DNA from: Apostichopus japonicus
Lineage: Eukaryota; Echinodermata; Holothuroidea; Aspidochirotida; Stichopodidae
Reading direction: 5' to 3'
DNA: 64,000 nucleotides
Assembly: GCF_037975245.1 (NCBI RefSeq)
Contig: NC_092566.1
Span: forward strand, 16,471,001 to 16,535,000
The notes under the pieces were generated by a model. It was given only the letters and a program-made list of their open reading frames with translations. It was not told the origin of the DNA and ran no database searches. Shown here piece by piece: positions 11,901 through 22,900 of this stretch. Every line of letters begins with the position of its first letter. Positions within the stretch are counted from its first letter, which is position 1. A program made the position numbers and the translations under genes.

Positions 11901-14900
11901 CTTTCTTTTTCTGGTGTGCAACTTACATTTCGGGCTACTTACCCTGGATCACACGTTAACTCAATACAAAACTGCAGTGAAGAATCTTCTAACGGTAAAT
12001 GCTCCTTTCCTCTTCCAGAAATGTTCCCATAGCTTATTGCCGGTGGTTACATTGATTAGTGTAACAGGTGCAAAGTGAACTTGAAAAGTTTGGGTTCATT
12101 TCTCAGTTATTAGAAAAAAGGAAATTGGTTCAAATTGGCAACAGATTTGTTGTTTGCTTACTTTAATCTTGCTTGTGATATGATAATACTTAATTTAATG
12201 CAGTATTTCATCCAGCCTTATATGGTGTTCTCTCTTATAATTAGCGTATCACCCTTTGGCCATGAGAGTTTGCGATGAGGATGGATGGGAGGAACCAGTA
12301 CTCACAACATGTTACACTCCAGAAGACGCGGCACATGCGGTGGAGAGAATTACCAATGTGAGTGTCTTAAGTTACATCGCTCGATGTGGACACTTAATTT
12401 CCCCAGCTCTGCTTTAAAATGAATAGAATGAAAACAGTACGATGGCTTTCGAGATGGACGCGTGTATTTCATGACATCGATTCTGTTGTCAATGATGTCA
12501 TGCAACTCTTTGACTTGCCACCATCTCCTTACCACCTGCTTCGCCTGCTCTCAATAACCACTATGATGTCAAGTTATATATTTAATCATATTCCAGTGTT
12601 TTAATTATAGGCTGCCTTTGAAAGAGATCGACGGGCATAATTTTATACGTTTGATTTTTTTCTTTACAATATTAAATTAAAATTTAGTTACCATAGTCCC
12701 AGTGATCATTTTAATAGCAATACATTGACTTATCTCGCAGACGACTGTAACTGAGGAAAATGTCGATGAGGTTGCCAGCGATCTAGCACTTGTAACAACT
12801 CAGACGGAAGATCTTGACGTATCACAGGTAGAAGATGTAGCCGAGTCATTACGGGACATTGCTAATGTCAATAGTTCTTCAATAGAAGTAAGTTATGCCT
12901 GACATTAGGTGCAATTCATTGTTTATGTCTATGAGAGGGCGTTGTGGTAAATTGGTTAAGGCAGTGAACTTGTGATCTAAGGGTAACAGGTTCGAGGTAA
13001 CTTCTAAATATAGTTGCGTCCGCCGGTTTGCGGCTGCACCCTATGGGAAGTCCCCCAGGGGACACGTGGCTGTGGTGCACTTTGGTGCCGCAGGAGAGAT
13101 TGTTTGAATTGTGCACACTTTGGTGTGTAGGCGTGACAAGTTACCAATGACCAGGGCTAAGTTACACATCCGGGACAGCAAGTTTGCGTATGAGGATGTG
13201 CATTAACCAAGAAACAAGAATCTACGCTTGTAAAGCTGTGAAGATGTTCGTTATTTACCTGTTTTTACGTTTATCTTAAATAATGGTATCCTATCATAGA
13301 CTTATTTTGCTGAATTGAATTTTTATTTGTGAAATCAGAGATAGCAGTTTGAACGCATTAGATCCATCGCCGCAGGTTACCATTTATATCAAAAGAGAAA
13401 CCATTTACCACTGTCAATCTCCGCTCAGTTGCATAAACTTCGATGTCAATGGCCTCTTATGGAAATATTTTGCGTCCAGATAATGCCGGCATTAGCCGAA
13501 GATTTTAGTGTGTAGCACCGATTACATGCGCATGGCTCAGTTTCCATCGTTAAAATTCAACGGTCAAATTTAATATCAGTATTTCATTAACTAATATTTC
13601 TGATTTAGAGCATATGAAAGGATTTTTTTTTTACAGAATCCCCTAATTTCACGATAAACATTACCCGCTCATTTATATTCATTTTAAAGGTTACAGAGTC
13701 CGTAGTAGGGACGGTGAACAACCTAATGGAAGTAAATGAAAGAAGTTTGGAACAAACTGTCGGATCTAGTAGTGTCATTGTATCCTTGGAACAGCAAATA
13801 TCTAATGTTCAAAAAAATCCTAACAACTTTACGGACGTACAACATAACGTTGGCGTTCAAGCAGTTAAGTTAGACCCAGACATAACCAAGGCGGTCACAT
13901 TTATCAATTTACCGCCAAGTAATACTACTGGCCGAGATGCTTTGAATGCTGATCTTGCCGAGGAAAACACACGGCTATTTAACAATAAGCAGGAAGTACG
14001 AACAGATAACAGCACAACATCGATTTATGTACCATCAAAGATATTGGAACTAGCATTAGAAGGTAAAGATCACTATTGAAGCGACGTATTTATACTATTA
14101 ATTTACGACGAAGTATCACTGCAAACGTCGATCTCAATCAAACGTCAGTCATGTCAATTCTTTCTTCAAAACCCATTTCACAATATACTAATCATTTTAC
14201 AATATTGAATTAACAATGAACGATGTATATTGGACAAACAATTGAGAGGCTGTCACAAAAAAACGTAATCAACAATCTTGGGAATTTAATTTACTGTTCA
14301 TTTGAGAAGATTCATTTTGCAAGATGTTTCGCATGAAATTACATATAGAACCAAAGAAACATGTCATAATTTGAGTCCAATGTTTTGTTTTATTTCCCTA
14401 AATCATAAATACTCATATATACCTTGTGCAAAATCTTAGAAAGTAATTATTAACGTTTTTCCTGTTTCAGTTGATCCAACTATTACTCACGTTCCAATTA
14501 GCTTCTTCATTTACAAGGATTCCCGATTATTTCAAACGAGTCAGGTATCATCGACTTCTGCACCCGAGAAAGACAATATCAAGAATAGACAAGAAATTGC
14601 AAGTCAAGTTATTGCAGCGACCTTAGAGGTAGCTAACGTTGTCATTAAGGATCTACCGCCTGGAGATTCTATCGTTACGAGGTTTACAATAGCACCCGTA
14701 AGTCCATATAGGGCATTTACTGTCCACTAAATACAAAGTAAACACTTGCATTATTCATAACGAATTCTAGCATTGTCGTGTAACTAATATCTATCCAACA
14801 TTCTGTCGCATACTTGTTTAAGATGCATAAGTGTTTAGTTTATAGAGAAATACACAATTACTGTTAACAATTCACGTGGACCTGCAGTTCCTGGTTAAAG

Positions 14901-17900
14901 CTGAAACATTTCTTCTAACAAATATCTTAATGCACTTCAAATGTTCAAGAAAATAAGAAATATGTTTATATCTTTGGTTATAACTTGTGAAGAAAAGTCA
15001 ACTCTATCAAAAGAGACGTAATATCTTGGTTTTTTTTTTAAATTATTTAGCATCTAGGACAAAACGAAGTTGTAAAAGAAGAAAAGTGTGTCTTCTGGTC
15101 AGTTTCAGAGGATGGCAAACAAGGAACATGGTCCGCTGAAGGTTGCACATTAACCAAAGACAAGAATCAGACAGTGTGCACATGTAACCATCTTACGAGC
15201 TTCGCCGTGCTCGTCGTAAGTTACGTATTAGACAAAAGAAAAATGCAGGCATTGACACGTTCTATGAGTTGTGTTGACGTGTAGCTTAACGTAATTTGAG
15301 TTTATACGTTAATCCATAGTTAATGTAAGGTAATATACTTAATTCACCTTGATTTAACCGTTCTTTAGCCTACGTCTGAAGTCGCAACATAACGCTCCTA
15401 TATTTCTAGGTTTAATCATATGCCCTTCTCTATAGATAACTTTGATATATGTTACTGAATGAAATTTAGTCACGGACTGTGATGGATTGTCTATGAAGAA
15501 CAATTTGTGCTCATGCGCATATCAAATGTATAATGTATAATCCCCGCTGCCTGGGCAATCAGGATGCTTTGCCCCAACCTTATCTGAGGAATCATTCGAG
15601 CGTAACTAGTTTGAATTTGTATTTATTTCTACACTTGTCTACAGGGAATTGGCTCAGATCTTCCAGAAGCCCTTTCAATTATAACCGTGGTAGGGTCATC
15701 TCTTTCGATAAGTGGCTTAATTCTTTGCATCTCATCATTATCACTAATAGGGTAAGTGCATTATTTTCTCAGCTTGAAAGTACCTTCTATTTGTGTGAGG
15801 TTCCGGTATCAATCTGGTAAATGACTCAGTCTTCGTCTTCTTGATTCTAATAACAGGAACATTCCAAATCCCATGCAATACTGTACTATAAAATAGGAGA
15901 TTCCTCATTAAATTTATCTCATATATATATACTTAAATTGGTTACTGAGTTTCAAAACACAAAGTTTGAATATTATATACGATAATAATGTTTAATATAT
16001 CATTATTACGATAGTGGAAGTAAACTTATATTGTCTACGTTAATGTTTTTTCTCTCGAACATATCATGGTCTGATGTAGCTCAATGAATCGAATGTTGTT
16101 AGGTTCTTGAAGTAAAGTATTGACCCTAATAAACTTAAATTTGTCAGTTAGCATTGACTTACTTATTCAATTACTTTAAAATACGCCGATATTTAACAAA
16201 CATTTTAATCCTCCACTTGGCGTATTAATTTTGTAAAGAAATCGCGGATTTTTGTCGTCATACGGGACTTGGTAAATTGTATTGATTCATATTGATTTAT
16301 ATTTCCGTTCTTACAGAGGACTACGAACGAAGCAAGCATCACAAATCCATCTCAATCTTTGCCTGTGCTTGTTAGCTTTCTACGTAGTTTTCCTGGTGGG
16401 AGATTTCGTCATCGACAAGCCAAGACATTGCAAAAATATTGCTACAACGATACACTACTTATGTTTGACGACTGTAGCGTGGATGTCTGTAGAAGCATTG
16501 CACATGTACTTGCTGTTTGTCAAATTTAAAACACCCAAATTGTTTCAGTTGAAACTAAAGTATTTTGTTTCCGTGTCTGCTGTGTCCGTATACGGTATGT
16601 ATTGTGTGAAGTATTTTGTTACATTTCCATTTCATGCTAATGAAAATTTCGTGTTTTGTTCTCTGAAGTTTCAAACTGCATTGTTAAAAGTTTAGTTTTC
16701 ACTTTCTGAAGGAAAAAAAGTGATGATCGCTCTTTGGCTGAGTCACTGTAATCATACCAATTTACGCTTTCCTTACAGAATACCAATTAATGAAACTCTT
16801 ACCGAATAAAGGTTAATTGAATTCCATAATACGTTACTAAATTATTGTCCCAAAACAGACTTTTGTCTTGGAGACAGTGATATCATATCAAAGTGATCCA
16901 CAATGAAAAGTTTTGCATTTTATTTCTAGCTAATGCATTGTCAGAATTGATAAATTTTCTGTTATGAAAGTTGTATCATTGATTTGGATTACAATTAACA
17001 TTAAAATGTGTGTTATTTTTATTGACTAACATGCTAAACGACACTAACGTAGAACTTTCATCAGTTCGTCTAGTCAGGGTGCAGTGTGCTTTTCGTCGTG
17101 TTACTTATCTATAGTGAAATCACTATCACCTTCCGTTTCAAAATTCAATTATTTCTAATTAGATGCATCGTTAGGAAGCGATAAATGTCAGATCAATAAA
17201 ACATGTGATTAAGGTTGTAACATATAAATTGATCATATGTATCGGAAGCACTGTGCTTCTTAAACAGGTGAATGGTTCACCTGAAGGGTGAATGAAGTTA
17301 TCGTGGGGTGAATAAAACTAGAGGGATGAATGAGAGTGACTGAAACAGAAAGGGTGGATGACTTAATTTACTCAGATATCTATATGTTCTTTTATACAAA
17401 AACATGTTGGGATAAAGATTCAAGGGTGAAACTACACTGAAATAGTTTAAGACACATTGTATCACAGTCATAATAGCATAAAGATGAGAAAAGGGTAATG
17501 AAAACCCTATAGTATCTTGCTTCTGTGCCAATATTCAGTTGGTTGTGACTTCGAAATTTTAATTTCCCAGTGTTCTTATATTTCATGAAAATTATCATTC
17601 TGATAACTTACTTCAATGAACGAATCTGTTGAGGAATAATTTGTTTATACAATTTTGATTTTATTTTGCTGTAAAACGAAACATTAATTTTGTATGTTTT
17701 TATCTCTGTTTACTTCATTATCAATATTTAAAGACCAAATTTAAACGATGTAAATTTTCCTCCAAAGGCCTGTGCTTGATCCCTGTTTTGAGTGTGCTCT
17801 TCCTTTCATCTCAAGAAGTAGATGGATAGTAAGTTGTTTTGTTGTTGTCAAAATCTCATAATAGTTCCATTTATATAATTTGTTTTAAATAACAACATTC

Positions 17901-18844
17901 GAATATATGTAGAATGAGATATTGTAGCGTAAAGCTTCTTCAATATCTTGCCCAACAACTGTGCAAGAGCAATATAATTGGACCTTTTGATCAAGATTGT
18001 TATGTTTATTTGTTATTCAATATGAAGAACAGTAGTTCAATAGCTTGTCATGGGTAAGGTATTCGGGGTTTTTTCTTACTGTTTTAATATCAAGTAATGA
18101 AAAATGCAGCGTTAAATTAGATGACAAATTCAATATACTATGTCGAATTCCGTTTTCTGTTAATGGTATTGCAAACTTAATGCGTTTAACTACTCAAATA
18201 TTGTTAACATTTAATTTGAAGAGAAAGTATGTTATGATAACATAACAAATTCAATTTGACAAAGATCTTCAAGGAATATTACTGGTGATACATGATACAT
18301 GTGGATTCATATCTGGTCACATTAGAAGAATATTTGGTAATCTGAAGTATTTTATTGTTTCATACTTCACAGTTGTTTTTTGCCCTCGGGTCAAGGACTA
18401 CTTTTTGGACTTATTTTGGAAGTACTGGTAATGGTCTTGTTTAACTTGGTTGTATTTGGTCTTCTTCTTCGTAACATCGTCTTTCGTCCGATAATGTCAA
18501 GTAATGCCAAGGGATACAAGAAGAAAGAGATGTTCTCAAGGTTACAGCAGTTCGTCGTATTCTGGTTTCTCCTAGGAATGTCATGGACTTTTGGTTTTTT
18601 GGCAATGATTCCTAACCGAGAGTCTGTTGTATTTGAATATTTGTTTTGCCTGTTTACGTCCCTTCAAGGATTCTTCTTATTCATTTTCATCTGCTTGAAA
18701 AACCCAGAGGTGGTAAATAGATTCAAGAAAACTAGGGCCTACCTTAGTGAATGGAGTAACGAGAAGAATGAATCTAGCCTTAAGACATTTCGTACAGGTG
18801 AAAGTAACTCCACACAACGAGCTGCACAGTCAAGCGAACTATAA
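937..18844 (+). CDS. Adhesion G protein-coupled receptor 1 (CUB/LDLa/sushi/HormR/GAIN/7TM), 5' partial
   Basis: Plasma-membrane receptor expected to bind an extracellular ligand through its modular ectodomain, self-cleave at the GPS, and signal through G proteins using the exposed tethered peptide. Exons read from splice sites and frame: 937-1280 (CUB, frameshifted), 1825-1944 (LDLa), 2203-2547 (CUB), 6290-6406 (LDLa), 9356-9703 (CUB), 10979-11167 and 11317-11505 (sushi), 11869-11994 and 12245-12357 (HormR-like), 12741-12887, 13690-14062 and 14471-14697 (GAIN), 15051-15215 (GPS), 15645-15751, 16317-16594, 17768-17828 and 18373-18844 (7TM and tail, stop TAA at 18842). Phases agree at every junction from 1825 onward if the relic exons are skipped. 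The signal-peptide exon lies outside the window. An AATAAA at 19414 could be the poly(A) signal. The paralogue at 28630-46562 supports all exons from 11869 on. Whether the damaged CUB exon is included or skipped cannot be told from sequence. Confidence 0.85.
1825..1944 (+). CDS. LDL-receptor class A exon 1 (five-cysteine form)
   Basis: 120-nt exon, phase 1-1, between CATCAG and TCAG/GTTAGT. It encodes C-x(5)-SCKNGACI-x(5)-VCD-x(4)-NCANGFD, the LDLa pattern with its first five cysteines. The sixth cysteine and the terminal acidic calcium-binding pair are replaced (FDTTGS). LDLa modules bind calcium and protein ligands; this one would leave one cysteine unpaired. It follows CUB copy 1 as a CUB-LDLa unit. 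Confidence 0.75.
2203..2547 (+). CDS. CUB domain exon copy 2
   Basis: 345-nt exon, phase 1-1, encoding about 115 residues of a CUB-like beta-sandwich: YPCNLHQEEVYIAPDG, then LLLTIEYF, YLRVGNG and the ending SYGGFSGFVEPVN. The order and hydrophobic spacing match CUB (YP...C, bioactive surface loops, terminal GF strand). Only one cysteine is present instead of the usual four. The exon arose by a ~1266-bp tandem duplication shared with 937-1280. It is intact and is the best candidate for the working first CUB. Confidence 0.8.
3088..3165 (+). pseudogene. Chimeric CUB 3'-end relic where an LDLa exon should be
   Basis: The ~130 bp before this point copies the intron just upstream of the first LDLa exon (about 1690-1820). 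At about 3088 the similarity switches to the last ~70 bp of the CUB exon (CATCGGATA...GGTTTCAGCGG), with an extra T in the GGTTTTCG run and a TGA shortly after. This looks like an unequal exchange that removed the LDLa exon of the duplicate. No coding role is expected. Confidence 0.65.
3335..3405. repeat. (TA)n microsatellite
   Basis: Pure TA run with one CA interruption, at the left outer edge of the Penelope-like element. A second one lies at 5951-5982 on the right edge. It probably marks target preference or element ends. Confidence 0.95.
3649..4068 (-). pseudogene. GIY-YIG endonuclease domain, inverted Penelope-like copy
   Basis: Minus-strand open frame of 139 codons covering the same nuclease as 5248-5668, here uninterrupted to the C-terminus (YVGETGSRFRLRFNNH, then WIFRIKSHITGLNKDLGPLNN). 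It has no RT attached, so it is a relic of a second 5'-truncated copy. It is better preserved in frame than the sense copy. Confidence 0.8.
4289..5314 (+). pseudogene. Penelope-like reverse transcriptase fragment
   Basis: RNA-dependent DNA polymerase core lacking everything upstream of motif A. It is open from 4445 to 5314 (first Met at 4475) after the stop at 4442-4444. Visible motifs are MGTKMAPCYANIFMHELE (B), YRYIDDIFFVW (C) and LSFLDVLV (D-like), then the connector and the RCQIC zinc motif. The reading frame departs from the nuclease frame just past the zinc motif. Confidence 0.88.
5248..5668 (+). pseudogene. GIY-YIG endonuclease domain of the Penelope-like element, frameshifted
   Basis: The plus copy is open from 5248 to 5511 and breaks at the 2-nt insertion near 5440. 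The remaining C-terminal part (similar to the inverted copy, ending FYKHM) continues in another frame to the TAA at 5667. The first part shows VIYIFYCVLC and GNYVGETG, the paired strands and catalytic Tyr/Gly pattern of GIY-YIG nucleases, which nick the target DNA. Confidence 0.8.
5805..5845 (+). ncRNA. Hammerhead-ribozyme-like motif in the Penelope 3' end
   Basis: Order seen: TATTG (5805-5809), CTGACGA (5810-5816), A, GGTCCC, AGG, GGGACC (perfect 6-bp stem), GAAA (5833-5836), ATTC, CAATA (5841-5845, pairs with TATTG). This matches the hammerhead order stem I, CUGANGA, stem II, GAAA, UH, stem I, but stem III would be almost absent. Hammerheads are known in Penelope-like elements. The inverted arm keeps the same layout near 3478-3517, with a changed loop but a paired stem II. 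Activity is uncertain. Confidence 0.45.
5951..5982. repeat. (TA)n microsatellite
   Basis: TA run closing the 3' end of the Penelope-like element. Confidence 0.95.
6290..6406 (+). CDS. LDL-receptor class A exon 2 (five-cysteine form)
   Basis: 117-nt phase 1-1 exon between TACCCACAG and TTTCAG/GTAAGTG. It encodes LQC...FNCQNGACIP...GCD...NCANGLD. As in the exon at 1825, five cysteines are present and the sixth is missing, so the loss is a shared trait, not a local accident. It probably was the partner of CUB copy 2 before the ~3 kb Penelope insertion separated them. Confidence 0.75.
7745..8126. mobile_element. hAT-type MITE with 8-bp target duplication
   Basis: 382-bp non-autonomous element. 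Perfect 12-bp terminal inverted repeats CAGTGGCGGAGC / GCTCCGCCACTG are flanked on both sides by CGCGGCGG (7737-7744 and 8127-8134). TIRs beginning CAG and an 8-bp duplication are the hAT signature. It inserted into another GC-rich repeat, since the flanks join to GGCGTAGGAGGCGCGGCGG. Confidence 0.88.
9081..9211 (+). repeat. Polypyrimidine tract
   Basis: About 130 nt of nearly pure C/T with only a few purines, inside the repeat nest and close to its right end. Mirror-like polypyrimidine runs of this length can form triplex DNA. Confidence 0.85.
9356..9703 (+). CDS. CUB domain exon copy 3
   Basis: 348-nt phase 1-1 exon between TTACAG and TACA/GTAAGTG. It encodes a CUB-like fold with YPCKLQQEEFFIAPDG, ILLTIEYLF, VLRIGNGND and SIGFRGFVKSVN. 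It is clearly diverged from copies 1 and 2, so it is an older duplicate. It too has a single cysteine. Confidence 0.8.
10172..10271 (+). pseudogene. Dead LDLa exon
   Basis: Follows a TACCTGCAG acceptor and ends near CAG/GTTGAC. It starts ELNCEK, then needs a frame change to read NFNCKNWACIS, an in-frame TAG follows, then CD, and another frame change gives NCSNGYDKAG. These are recognisable LDLa pieces with at least two indels and a stop, so the third CUB-LDLa unit has lost its LDLa half. Confidence 0.7.
10755..10831 (+). pseudogene. Half sushi exon relic
   Basis: Near-identical copy of the 3' half of the sushi exon at 10979-11167 (GGATGGAAATTC...GATGCGTTTTGCAA), continuing into its downstream intron. 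The 5' half and splice acceptor are missing. It is a truncated recent tandem duplicate. Confidence 0.75.
10979..11167 (+). CDS. Sushi (CCP) domain exon 1
   Basis: 189-nt phase 1-1 exon encoding one complete complement-control module: cysteines in LLC, YEC, AVC and AFC, the pre-C4 tryptophan (GEWTSEDAFC) and NGTEIMYECPEGW. Sushi modules mediate protein-protein contacts. Together with the next exon it forms a recent duplicate pair. Confidence 0.85.
11317..11505 (+). CDS. Sushi (CCP) domain exon 2
   Basis: Also 189 nt and phase 1-1. Same framework as exon 1 (LPC, YECPDGW, AVCLYGMW, AFC), with all four cysteines. The introns before both sushi exons are also similar (TTAATGGATTG..CCTACAAG), showing that exon and intron were duplicated together. 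Confidence 0.85.
11869..12357 (+). CDS. HormR-like domain and start of GAIN (exons 11869-11994 and 12245-12357)
   Basis: Two exons, phase 1-1 then 1-0. They encode CPFQSLSFSGVQLTFRATYPG, NCSEES, RVCDEDGWEEPVLTTC and the helix EDAAHAVERITN. The C...G..L.F..T.PG...C and R.C...GW..P...C patterns match the hormone-receptor-motif domain that precedes GAIN in many adhesion GPCRs. The paralogous exons at 33578-33700 and 34667-34779 have nearly or exactly the same lengths (123 versus 126, and 113). Confidence 0.75.
12741..14697 (+). CDS. GAIN domain exons (12741-12887, 13690-14062, 14471-14697)
   Basis: The first exon (147 nt, phase 0-0) is helical: EENVDEVASDLALVTTQTEDL. The second (373 nt, 0-1) starts VTESVVGTVNNLMEVNE and ends with SIYVPSKILELALE. 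The third (227 nt, 1-0) carries THVPISFFIYKDSRLFQTS and SQVIAATLEVANVVIKDLPP. Helical subdomain A followed by beta-strand subdomain B is the GAIN architecture that catalyses self-cleavage at the GPS. Exon sizes match the downstream paralogue within three bases. Confidence 0.8.
12930..13240 (+). repeat. tRNA-derived SINE
   Basis: Within a GAIN intron. An A-box-like GTGGTAAATTGGTTAAGG is followed about 45 bp later by the B-box-like AGGTTCGAGGTAA, then an unrelated body (GTCCGCCGGTTTGCGGCTGC, GTCCCCCAGGGGACACG). This is the standard SINE head-body layout. The right end is approximate. Confidence 0.6.
15051..15215 (+). CDS. GPS motif exon
   Basis: 165-nt phase 0-0 exon with CVFWSVSEDG, WSAEGC and TVCTCNHLTSFAVLV: four GPS cysteines and two tryptophans. 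The predicted autoproteolysis site is between Leu and Thr of HL/T (codons 15189-15197). The peptide TSFAVLV after the cut is the expected tethered agonist. Sequence supports cleavage competence. Confidence 0.9.
15645..18844 (+). CDS. Seven-transmembrane domain and tail of receptor 1
   Basis: Exons 15645-15751 (TM1), 16317-16594 (TM2 and TM3), 17768-17828 (TM4) and 18373-18844 (TM5-7 and C-tail). Diagnostic adhesion-class pieces: QASQIHLNLCLCLLAFY (TM2), the TM3-start cysteine in RHCKN, TVAWMSVEALHMYLLFV (TM3), the extracellular-loop cysteine in YCFLPSG, FWFLLGMSWTFGFLA (TM6) and LFTSLQGFFLFIFICLKNPE (TM7). The tail is short and Ser/Thr-rich, ending SSEL. Intron phases 2, 1, 2 match the paralogue. 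Confidence 0.9.
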
Positions 18845-19959
18845 AGTGACAAGTCTGAAAGGTTCATTAAACATCATGTACACTTCCAAACTTCATTACT
18901 TATTTTGCTATATAACCATCAAGTTAATCACACTGCTTTACTTTACTATACTACACGCATATCGTCAAAGTTTTGCTATATATTTGATAATGGACAACAA
19001 CAATATTATCCTTTTCCTTATTTTAGATGAATGAACATTTATTTAGGAAATTTTTTGAAACTTTTCTCCCACAAAGACTAGCAATGCGTCTTTTTTAGTT
19101 TGACTCGGAGACTTGTCCTTTCAAATTTAAATTCATTTACGTCTAATTCGAATAATGTTGAAATTGGTTAAGTTTGCACTAATCCTGGGGTGTTATACAC
19201 GATATCTAACGTAGAGGCATACGAAGTACAATCTGTTAACATCGGAGACCAAAGTTACATCAGGATTTCTTAAATTATGCGTAATCGTTATAATATAAAA
19301 GTGCCACTGGTTAATAGTAAGCAGACAAGTTTTCATTTTGTATCCAATTTATCTTTTAAATTACAGATTCTCCATTAATGTAATTTCACTTAAAGTTATT
19401 CATTTATTTTCAAAATAAAGAAATGTTTGAACACAGCGTAAAAAAAATTAGCGGCAAATAGTATCTCCTTTTTTAAATTTCTTGTATGAAGACAGTTACA
19501 ATTGGTGGCTTGAACATGAGCGTTTAAGATCCGATAGAAGTATCATATAATTTTTTTTTAGCAAAGCTTTCGACAAGGCATCAGTGAATAGTGTGTTGCA
19601 AGTCAAAACCCAACTACGGCAAAATAATTGCAGTATACAGAGACATTATACAACGACTTTGGGGGCTCTCAATCACTGCTTCTCTATTGGACACTTCCTT
19701 TCTCAAGAATCAATCGCTATGTTAAATTCACTCACCAGAAAAAAATCCACTTCACGACCGGTTTCGTCCTTTTGGGATATATCAGGCGAAGGTAGGAATC
19801 GAAAACACCGGACTTTCTCGCCACAGACCGAATAACGCAACACTCGACCACAGTAATTCAACTACTGTGAATGCGTATGAATAGCTATAAATAACTCTCT
19901 ATGAGAGCGTATTACGCAAATGGTATGATTGTACAGGGTGCATCCCTTGTGCTCTTGAA
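18845..19959 (+). other. 3' flank of receptor gene 1
   Basis: AT-rich, with no recognised coding exon. It contains an AATAAA at 19414-19419, a plausible poly(A) signal about 570 nt past the stop. The remaining ~500 bp before the satellite show no feature I can name. Confidence 0.5.
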
Positions 19960-22900
19960 ACTGACAATTCATATCAATATTATTAATTTTCCTCTAAGAT
20001 ATGGACCTATTATCGCAGTTTTATTGCCTGGTTGGAAGCAGAATGGACCGCTCTATCACATAGGCCTGTTTAGGGAACAATTAAAAAACCACGATTTCGA
20101 CCAAATTTGAAAAAGACATATACTAAAAAGTCATATACCCTTACCAAAATGTCAAATTTCGACCAAAAATCGAATCTTTCCGATTTCGATGAGGATGGAT
20201 TATATCGATTCCCGTAACTCATATCTGTCGTTTAATCCATAAAAATCGGTTGACTAAGCTATAATTTTCTTAAAAATGACATTTGAACATTGATATCAAT
20301 ATTATTTCATTTTCCTATATGATATGGACCTATAATCGCAGTTTTATTGCCTGGTTGGTAACAGAATGGGCCGCTCTATCACATAGGTCTGTTTCGGGAA
20401 CAATTTCTTCTCGTGACAAAAGTCGGGAGTCATTTAAATTTGATATAAAATCACGTCAAGATATGGTTTTTAAATTTCATTTTTTTCACCGAAATATGAC
20501 TGTTTATTCTGCTCTGATCACATGGAAAGGAATCAAAAGGGCGCCACACATCCCAGGTACAATATTGGGAAGAATGAAAAAAGTCGTGATTTTGGCCAAA
20601 ATCGAACAAAATCATAAGGGTATATGCCTTACAAAATTGCCAAATTTCGGCCAAAAATGAAAGTTCTCAAATTTCCCTCAGGATACTTATACGGGTTCCC
20701 AGAACCTAAATAAACGCTTCTCTCCCGACAAAAGTGGAATTCGACGACGTTTCAGTCATTTAAATTTGATATGAAATCACGTCAAGATATGGTTTTTTAA
20801 ATTTCATATTTTTCCAAAATATGACTGATTATTCTGCTCTGATCACATGGAAAGGAATCAAAAGGGCGCCACACACCACAGGTGCAATTTTGGGAAGAAT
20901 TAAAAAAGTCGTGATTTTGGCCAAAATCGAACAAAATCATAAGGGGATAGCCTTACAAAATTGCCAAATTTCGGCCAAAAATGATATTTCTCAAATTTTC
21001 TCTCAGGATACTTATACGTGTTCCCAGAACCCGAATAAACGCTTCTCTCCCGACAAAAGTGGAATTCGACGAAGTTTCAGTCATTTAAATTAGATATGAA
21101 ATCACGTCAAGATATGGGTTCTTAAATTTCATTTTTCACCGAAATATGACTGTTTATTCTGCTCTGATCACATGGAAAGGAATCAAAAGGGCGCCAGACA
21201 CCACAGGTGCACATTTGGGAAGAATTAAAAAGTCGTGATTTTGGCCAAAATCGAACAAAATCATAAAGGTATAGCCTTACAAAATTGCCAAATTTCGGCC
21301 AAAAATGAAATTTCTCTCAGGATACTTATACGGGTTCCCAGAACCCAAACAAACGCTTCTCTCCCGACAAAAGTGGAATTCGACGAAGTTTTAGTCATTT
21401 AAATTTGATATGAAATCACGTCAAGATATGGTTTTTTAAATTTCATATTTTTCCAAAATATGACTGATTATTCTGCTCTGATCCACATGGAAAGGAATCA
21501 AAAGGGCGCCACACACCACAGGTGCAATTTTGGGAAGAATAAAAAAAGTCGTGATTTTGGCCAAAATCGAACAAAATCATAAGGGTATAGCCTTACAAAA
21601 TTGCCAAATTTCGGCCAAAAATGAAAGTTCTCAAATTTCTCTCAGGATACCTATACGTGTTCCCAGAACCCAAATAAACGCTTCTCTCCCGACAAAAGTG
21701 GAATTCGACGAAGTTTCAGTCATTTAAATTAGATATGAAATCACGTCAAGATATGGTTTATTAAGTTTCATATTTTTCACCGAAATATGACTTTTTATTC
21801 TGCTCTGATCACATGGAAAGGAATCAAAAGGGCGCCACACACCCCAGGAGCAATTTTGGGAAGAATTAAAAAAGTCGCGATTTTGGCCAAAATCGAACAA
21901 AATCATAAGAGTATAGCCTTACTAAATTGCCGAATTTCGGCCAAAAATGAAATTTCTTAAATTTCTCTCAGGATACTTATACGTGTTCGCAGAACCCAAA
22001 TAAACGCTTCTCTCCCAACAAAAGTGGAATTCGACGACGTTTCAGTCATTTAAATTTGATATAAAATCACGTCAAGATATGGTTTATTAAGTTTCATATT
22101 TTTCACCGAAATATGACTTTTTATTCTGCTCTGATCACATGGAAAGGAATCAAAAGGGCGCCACACACCACAGGTGCAATTTTGGGAAGAATTAAAAAAG
22201 TCATGATTTTGGCCAAAATCGAACAAAATCATAAGGGTATATGCCTTACAAAATTGCCAAATTTCGGCCAAAAATGAAAGTTCTCAAATTTCCCTCAGGA
22301 TACTTATACGGGTTCCCAGAACCTAAATAAACGCTTCTCTGCCGACAAAAGTGGAATTCTACGACGTTTCAGTCATTTAAATTTGATATGAAATCACGTC
22401 AAGATATGTTTTATTAAATTTCATTTTTCTTCGAAATATGACTGTTTATTCTGCTCTGATCACATGGAAAGGAATCAAAAGGGCGCCACACACCACAGGT
22501 GCAATTTTGGGAACAATTAAAAAAGTCGTGATTTTGGCCAAAATCGAACAAAATCATAAAGGTATAGCCTTACAAAATTGCCAAATTTCGGCCAAAAATG
22601 AAATTTCTCTCAGGATACTTATACGTGTTCCCAGATCCCAAACAAACGCTTCTCTCGCAACAAAAGTGGAATTCGACGAAGTTTTAGTCATTTAAATTAG
22701 ATATGAAATCACGTCAAGATATGGTTTATTAAATTTCATATTTTTCACCGAAATATGACTTTTAATTCTGCTCTGATCACATGGAAAGGAATCAAAAGGG
22801 CGCCACACATCCCAGGTACAATATTGGGAAGAATGAAAAAAGTCGTGATTTTGGCCAAAATCGAACAAAATCATAAGGGTATATGCCTTACAAAATTGCC